From positions 12,384 through 21,915 of the forward strand of contig DETO01000166.1 in assembly GCA_002362135.1 (NCBI GenBank): a DNA stretch of 9,532 bases, written 5' to 3'. This document shows positions 6,458-9,532 of the stretch, in pieces. Position 1 is the first letter of the stretch, and the number at the start of each line of letters is the position of its first letter. The DNA comes from Ruminococcus sp. UBA3286 (GTDB lineage Bacteria; Bacillota; Clostridia; Oscillospirales; Ruminococcaceae). Position numbers and translations under genes: made by a program. The notes below the pieces were generated by a model. That model was not told where the DNA came from. It worked only from the letters and a program-made list of their open reading frames with translations, and did not search any database.

Positions 6458-6483
6458 TATCTATTGTGAAATTTTCATGGAAT

Positions 6484-8034
6484 TTATTCCCACTCCACAG
6501 TACCCGGCGGCTTTGAAGTTATATCATAAACAACGCGGTTAACGTGTTCGACTTCATTTGTCAGGCGATTTGAAACGCGGGCGAGGATATCATAGGGGAT
6601 TCGCGCCCAGTCGGCGGTCATGAAATCATCGGTAGTAATTGCGCGTATTGCAATAAGGTGATCGTATGTACGGTGATCGCCCATAACGCCGACCGTGCGG
6701 ACGTCGGGGAGAACGGCGAAGAACTGACGGAGGTCGCTTTCGATGCCGCTTTTTGCGATCTCGTCGCGGAAAACAGCGTCGGCTTCCTGAAGGACTTTTA
6801 TTTTTTCTTCGGTTATCTCGCCGAGAATTCTTACACCGAGTCCCGGCCCTGGGAACGGCTGTCTCCAGACGAGTTCATGGGGAATTCCCAGTTTTTCGCC
6901 GACTGCACGGACTTCATCTTTAAACAGGTCTTTAAGAGGCTCGATAGTGCCTGCAAACTGTATATCGTCGGGCATTTCGACCATATTGTGATGCGTTTTT
7001 ATGACATCGGTTTTGCCTTCTCCCGATTTATTGCCCTTTCCGGATTCAATGCGGTCGGGATAGATAGTACCCTGCGCGAAAAATCCGTCCGTACCCTGTT
7101 CGCGAATCTTATCCCAGAAAACGTTGTAAAATTCCGTACCGATTATCTTGCGCTTTTTTTCGGGGTCGGTAACGCCCTTGAGAGCGGTCAGGAATTTATC
7201 CTTGCAGTTTACGCGAACGAAATTCATATCAAAAAGCTTCGTGAAAGTTTCCTCAACAAAATCGCCCTCATCCTTGCGCATAAGCCCCTGATCGACGAAA
7301 ACGCAGGTAAGCTGTTTACCGACGGCGCGGCTGAGGAGACCTGCCGCAACGGAGGAATCGACTCCGCCGGAAAGTCCGAGAATTACCGATTTATCGCCGA
7401 TCTGCTCGCGAAGCTGAGCAACGGTCACATCTATAAAATCATCCATTTTCCAGTCGCCGCTGAAATTGCAGACATTGTATAAAAAGCTGCGGAGGATATT
7501 TTTGCCGTATTCGCTGTGAGTTACTTCGGGGTGGAACTGAACGGCGTAAAGCTTTTTTTCGGGATTTTCAAAAGCAGCGGCAGGGCAGTCCGCGGATGTT
7601 GCGGTAACTCTGAAACCGTCCGGAAGCTTGCTGACATAATCCGTGTGGCTCATCCAGACAACGCTTTTTTCGGGAACTTCGTCAAACAGTTTGCCGTCGG
7701 AATGGGTGATCTCGATTTTGCCATATTCGCTTTTTGTGCAGCTGCTTACCTCGCCGCCGAGCGTGTATGCAACTACCTGACAGCCGTAGCAGATTCCAAG
7801 TATCGGGATTCCAAGCTCGAAAATTTCCTTTGAAATATGCGGGGAACTCTCTTCATAAACGCTGTTCGGGCCGCCCGTGAAAATAATTCCCATTGGGTCG
7901 AGAGCCTTTATCTCTTCGATAGGTGTGGTATAGCTTTTGATCTCGCAGTAAACGCCGCATTCACGAACACGCCGCGCAATAAGCTGGTTATACTGTCCTC
8001 CGAAATCGAGGACTATACAAAGCTGATTTGCCAT
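6484..8034 (-). CDS. guaA: GMP synthase (glutamine-hydrolysing)
   Basis: GuaA converts XMP, ATP and glutamine to GMP, the last step of de novo guanine nucleotide synthesis, in the cytoplasm. The single 516-residue chain holds both activities at the usual length. The N-terminal class I glutamine amidotransferase domain has GICYGCQ (80-86, nucleophile Cys82) and HPEVTHSE (168-175, triad His168 and Glu170). The ATP-pyrophosphatase domain has the P-loop LSGGVDSS (221-228). The C-terminal dimerisation and XMP-binding domain ends in KPPGTVEWE. The second residue after the nucleophile is Gly, then Cys where Met is commoner (GICYGMQ). The frame is open upstream to 8202, but ATG 8034 is chosen because a perfect AGGAGG (8041-8046 on the complement) sits 6 nt upstream. 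It also gives the conserved N terminus NQLCIVLDFGGQYNQ. The upstream promoter would leave only a 25-nt leader. Confidence 0.98.
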   Translation of the reverse strand: MANQLCIVLDFGGQYNQLIARRVRECGVYCEIKSYTTPIEEIKALDPMGIIFTGGPNSVYEESSPHISKEIFELGIPILGICYGCQVVAYTLGGEVSSCTKSEYGKIEITHSDGKLFDEVPEKSVVWMSHTDYVSKLPDGFRVTATSADCPAAAFENPEKKLYAVQFHPEVTHSEYGKNILRSFLYNVCNFSGDWKMDDFIDVTVAQLREQIGDKSVILGLSGGVDSSVAAGLLSRAVGKQLTCVFVDQGLMRKDEGDFVEETFTKLFDMNFVRVNCKDKFLTALKGVTDPEKKRKIIGTEFYNVFWDKIREQGTDGFFAQGTIYPDRIESGKGNKSGEGKTDVIKTHHNMVEMPDDIQFAGTIEPLKDLFKDEVRAVGEKLGIPHELVWRQPFPGPGLGVRILGEITEEKIKVLQEADAVFRDEIAKSGIESDLRQFFAVLPDVRTVGVMGDHRTYDHLIAIRAITTDDFMTADWARIPYDILARVSNRLTNEVEHVNRVVYDITSKPPGTVEWE

Positions 8035-8065
8035 ATTTGACCTCCTGAAATAAAAATACATTGAT

Positions 8066-8094
8066 ATTATAACATTTTTTCGCATAAATTTCAA
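8066..8094 (-). promoter_or_regulatory. Sigma-A promoter of guaA
   Basis: On the minus strand TTGAAA (8089-8094) and a perfect TATAAT (8066-8071) are spaced by 17 nt. The predicted transcript starts about 25 nt before the guaA ATG, leaving no room for a purine riboswitch. Guanine control, if any, is not visible here. Confidence 0.85.
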
Positions 8095-8146
8095 GTATAA
8101 AAAACGACATAAAAAAATATAAGTTTGCATAATATAACATAATTCC

Positions 8147-8175
8147 TTGACAATCCCGAAAAAAGGAGATATAAT
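8147..8175 (+). promoter_or_regulatory. Consensus sigma-A promoter of the leader RNA / hydrolase-TM1266 unit
   Basis: TTGACA (8147-8152) and TATAAT (8170-8175) match both consensus boxes perfectly with 17-nt spacing. It is divergent from the guaA promoter, with about 50 nt between the two -35 boxes. Transcription should start near 8182, which places nearly 200 nt of untranslated leader before the hydrolase ATG at 8380. A promoter this strong in front of a terminator suggests control by attenuation. Confidence 0.92.
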
Positions 8176-8181
8176 AATCAT

Positions 8182-8369
8182 GACGGACAATGGGATTTGC
8201 ATTCCGTTGTCGGCGAGTTGTTAAAATAAATAAAAATGTTTTCGGGCAGCAAAGCATAAATCTTTGTTATCGGTCAACAGACGGCTTGTCGATATATTTC
8301 GGCAGGCTTAATAAATGTGACTATAAAACTGCCCTTACGGAACTTTTTATCTGTAAGGGATTTTTATTT
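8182..8369 (+). ncRNA. Structured leader RNA, candidate riboswitch/attenuator of unknown class
   Basis: The region has four visible helices. A 5' hairpin pairs GACAATGGGAT (8186-8196) with ATTCCGTTGTC (8201-8211), 11 pairs including two G-U, around a UUGC loop. After an A/T-rich linker, P1 pairs GGGCAG (8244-8249) with CTGCCC (8329-8334). P2 pairs CAAAG (8250-8254) with CTTTG (8262-8266). P3 pairs GGTCA (8272-8276) with TGACT (8318-8322) and, inside it, GCTTGTCG (8284-8291) with CGGCAGGC (8300-8307). P1-P3 form a three-way junction. The terminator stem starts at 8332 and reuses the CCC of P1, so the two folds exclude each other. This is the layout of a transcriptional riboswitch or attenuator. 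It does not match the riboswitch classes I can recall, and no T-box motif is seen. It could alternatively be a free-standing terminated small RNA. Confidence 0.6.
8332..8369 (+). terminator. Intrinsic terminator within the leader, before the hydrolase gene
   Basis: CCCTTAC (8332-8338) pairs with GTAAGGG (8353-8359), extended by a G-U pair, and is followed by a T-rich tract (8361-8369). It ends only 10 nt before the hydrolase ATG. Termination here would silence the two downstream genes. Its 5' arm overlaps the 3' arm of the predicted leader stem P1. Confidence 0.8.
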
Positions 8370-8379
8370 GGGGATAATT

Positions 8380-9213
8380 ATGAAAAAAATTTGTGATTGC
8401 AGCACGAAATACCCGATTCTGATGGTTCACGGCATGGGATTCCGAGATCGGAAATTTCTCTGCTATTGGGGACGAATACCTAAAATTCTGCGGCAGCGCG
8501 GCGCGTCGGTATTTTTCGGAAATCAGGACGCCAACGCTTCTATCGAATTCAACGGCGCTGTTCTGAAAAATTCGCTGAAAAAATGCCTTGCGGAAAGCGG
8601 CGCGGATAAGGTCAATATCATCGCCCATTCCAAAGGCGGAGCGGAATCCAGATTTCTCGCTTCGTCATTGGGTATGAGTCGCCATATAGCTTCGATAACG
8701 ACTATCAGCACCCCGCATAACGGCTCTTCGACTATGGATAAAATAATGAAGCTGCCGACGCCGATAATGAAAGCAGGCAGCCTGATATTCGACGTATTTA
8801 TGGCGATATCGGGCGACAGCAAGCCTGATACCTACAGATGTCTCGAACAGCTGACGACTTCTTTTATGAGCGGATTCAACAGAAAAAATCCCGACGTTGA
8901 GGGAATATATTATCAGAGTTTCGCCTTTGCAATGAAAAATCCGTTCAGCGATATTCTCATGGCTGTGCCGTTTATCGCTGTGAAGCTTATGGACGGCAGG
9001 AGCGACGGATTTCTCACGGCGGAAGAGGTTTCATGGGGGAATTTCCGCGGAATATATACGGGAACGGGCAGGCGCGGCATTTCTCATCTTGACGAGGTGG
9101 ATATGCGCAGAATGCGGCTTAGTCGGAAAGAGCCGCGGAATAAAAATGAAATATCCGATATTACGCAGTTTTACGCGGAAATAGTATCGGAGCTGAAAGG
9201 CATGGGATTATAA
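8380..9213 (+). CDS. Lipase-like alpha/beta hydrolase
   Basis: This 277-residue protein looks like a triacylglycerol-lipase-family (lipase class I type) alpha/beta hydrolase that cleaves ester bonds; its substrate is unknown. In order it shows the oxyanion strand and loop ILMVHGMGFRD (13-23), the nucleophile elbow IIAHSKGG (80-87, Ser84, with Ala replacing the first Gly of GxSxG), TTISTPHNGS (107-116), the probable catalytic Asp in GRSDGFL (Asp209) and the catalytic His in GISHLDEVD (His236). The order Ser, Asp, His and the SDG...HLD pattern are typical. There is no signal peptide or membrane segment, so it is probably cytoplasmic. The frame opens upstream at GTG 8317, which lies inside the leader. 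ATG 8380 is chosen because GGGGA lies 6 nt upstream. Its stop abuts the next ATG, which indicates co-transcription and coupling. Expression is likely set by the leader terminator. Confidence 0.85.
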   Translation: MKKICDCSTKYPILMVHGMGFRDRKFLCYWGRIPKILRQRGASVFFGNQDANASIEFNGAVLKNSLKKCLAESGADKVNIIAHSKGGAESRFLASSLGMSRHIASITTISTPHNGSSTMDKIMKLPTPIMKAGSLIFDVFMAISGDSKPDTYRCLEQLTTSFMSGFNRKNPDVEGIYYQSFAFAMKNPFSDILMAVPFIAVKLMDGRSDGFLTAEEVSWGNFRGIYTGTGRRGISHLDEVDMRRMRLSRKEPRNKNEISDITQFYAEIVSELKGMGL

Positions 9214-9462
9214 ATGGAGGAAAAAAGAATCGCGGTCATAGCGATCGTGATAGACGACCCGTCGGCGGTGTCAGAGGTCAACAAGGCGCTGCACGAACAT
9301 AATGAAATGATAATAGGGCGCATGGGAATCCCCTACAGAGAGCGCGGAATATCGCTGATCTCCGTGGCTGTCGACGCCGTCGCAGATGAAATAAGCAGCC
9401 TTACAGGACGTCTGGGCAGAATAAACGGCGTATCCGTAAAAGCCGCAATATCAAAAAAATAA
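9214..9462 (+). CDS. TM1266-family iron-only hydrogenase system putative regulator
   Basis: This 82-residue protein matches the small ACT/ferredoxin-like-fold family named after Thermotoga TM1266. Members are commonly found beside [FeFe]-hydrogenase and its maturation genes hydE, hydF and hydG. Characteristic are the N-terminal RIAVIAIVIDD, the central GRMGIPYRERGISLIS and the C-terminal LTGRLGRINGVSVKAAIS. The molecular function of the family is not established, and regulation of the hydrogenase system is only a proposal. The ATG follows the hydrolase TAA with no gap, so translation is probably coupled; no strong independent ribosome binding site is seen. No hyd genes are present before the window ends, but they may lie beyond it. 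A copy of the dispersed 3'-end motif starts 6 nt after the stop. Confidence 0.92.
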   Translation: MEEKRIAVIAIVIDDPSAVSEVNKALHEHNEMIIGRMGIPYRERGISLISVAVDAVADEISSLTGRLGRINGVSVKAAISKK

Positions 9463-9467
9463 ATTTT

Positions 9468-9487
9468 TACTTGTGCGGCAATATGCA
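9468..9487 (+). repeat. Dispersed 3'-end motif, copy 3 (after the TM1266 gene)
   Basis: TACTTGTGCGGCAATATGCA starts 6 nt after the stop codon, in the sense orientation. It matches copy 1 after htpG at 18 of 20 positions, the two differing where the order of an A/T pair is swapped. It is followed by a GC-rich hairpin, as in copy 1. Confidence 0.8.
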
Positions 9488-9490
9488 AAA

Positions 9491-9514
9491 GGAGGTTGGG
9501 GGCCTGGCCCCCCT
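9491..9514 (+). repeat. GC-rich hairpin following motif copy 3
   Basis: GGGGGCC (9498-9504) and GGCCCCC (9506-9512) form a near-perfect inverted repeat around one T, too tight to close without opening its inner pairs. GGAGG before it may pair with the following C-rich tract. It may be a terminator stem or the core of the repeat element whose remainder lies beyond the window. Confidence 0.5.
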
Positions 9515-9532
9515 CCCCCCCCCCCCCCCCCC
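9515..9532. other. Run of 18 C at the window end, probable sequencing/assembly artefact
   Basis: The sequence ends in 18 consecutive C directly after a GC-rich hairpin. Such a run is out of keeping with the rest of the window. It is best explained as polymerase stalling or low-quality calls at a contig end inside a repeat. It should not be read as biology without raw-read support. Confidence 0.6.

Noticed and set aside
6658..7482. 274-codon open frame on the plus strand opposite guaA
   Set aside because: It is fully antisense to conserved GMP synthase motifs, including the P-loop region, and has no independent support.
8035..8065. Purine or guanine riboswitch upstream of guaA
   Set aside because: The predicted 5' UTR is about 25 nt, too short for an aptamer, and no conserved purine-aptamer junction sequence is present.
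8035..8202. N-terminal extension of GuaA by 56 residues
   Set aside because: It would cover the guaA promoter and its own Shine-Dalgarno, and the added sequence is not part of the family; ATG 8034 has AGGAGG 6 nt upstream.
8180..8224. 14-codon leader peptide (ATG 8180 to TAA 8222-8224)
   Set aside because: The ATG falls at or before the predicted transcription start, so it would be leaderless; it has no codon repeats typical of attenuator peptides, and its sequence is used in the 5' hairpin.
8317..8379. GTG start extending the hydrolase by 21 residues
   Set aside because: It lies within the predicted leader stem and the terminator and has no ribosome binding site; ATG 8380 follows GGGGA.

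Overview
The window looks like a chromosomal segment of an anaerobic Clostridia-type Firmicute, most likely a Ruminococcus or Oscillospiraceae relative. The evidence is a pyruvate:ferredoxin oxidoreductase, a TM1266-type [FeFe]-hydrogenase-associated protein, a CIRCE operator on htpG, strong AGGAGG-type ribosome binding sites, consensus sigma-A promoters and U-tract terminators. Genus-level placement is inference from protein style, not a database match. No phage, plasmid, transposase, tRNA, rRNA or CRISPR sequence is visible. The gene content is mostly housekeeping.

Layout. (1) Positions 2-646 hold the 3' end of the pyruvate:ferredoxin oxidoreductase gene (+), closed by a terminator. A small Sfp-type 4'-phosphopantetheinyl transferase (+) follows. 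(2) Positions 1259-1568 are a gene-free convergent region. It has a strong bidirectional terminator, three consecutive hairpins and one copy of a short dispersed motif. (3) On the minus strand lie htpG (Hsp90) with a sigma-A promoter and a perfect CIRCE/HrcA operator, then a short inorganic-pyrophosphatase-like gene. (4) A serC-serA operon (minus) makes the first two enzymes of phosphoserine synthesis. It has its own promoter and a terminator after serA. (5) guaA (GMP synthase, minus) has its own promoter. (6) Diverging from guaA, a consensus promoter drives a roughly 200-nt structured leader that ends in an intrinsic terminator. Downstream are a cytoplasmic lipase-like alpha/beta hydrolase and a directly abutting TM1266-family gene. 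The window ends in a GC-rich hairpin and a run of 18 C, which looks like a contig-end artefact.

How they fit together. Most genes are independent housekeeping units rather than one pathway. The oxidoreductase and the TM1266 protein both point to ferredoxin/hydrogenase fermentation. The serC-serA pair is the only clear metabolic operon.

Most worth a second look: (a) the leader RNA at about 8182-8369, where a predicted three-way-junction closing stem and the terminator stem compete for the same CCC, as in a riboswitch; and (b) a motif containing TACTTGTGCGGCA, found just after the stop codons of three unrelated genes, always in the sense orientation and followed by hairpin-forming sequence in every case.
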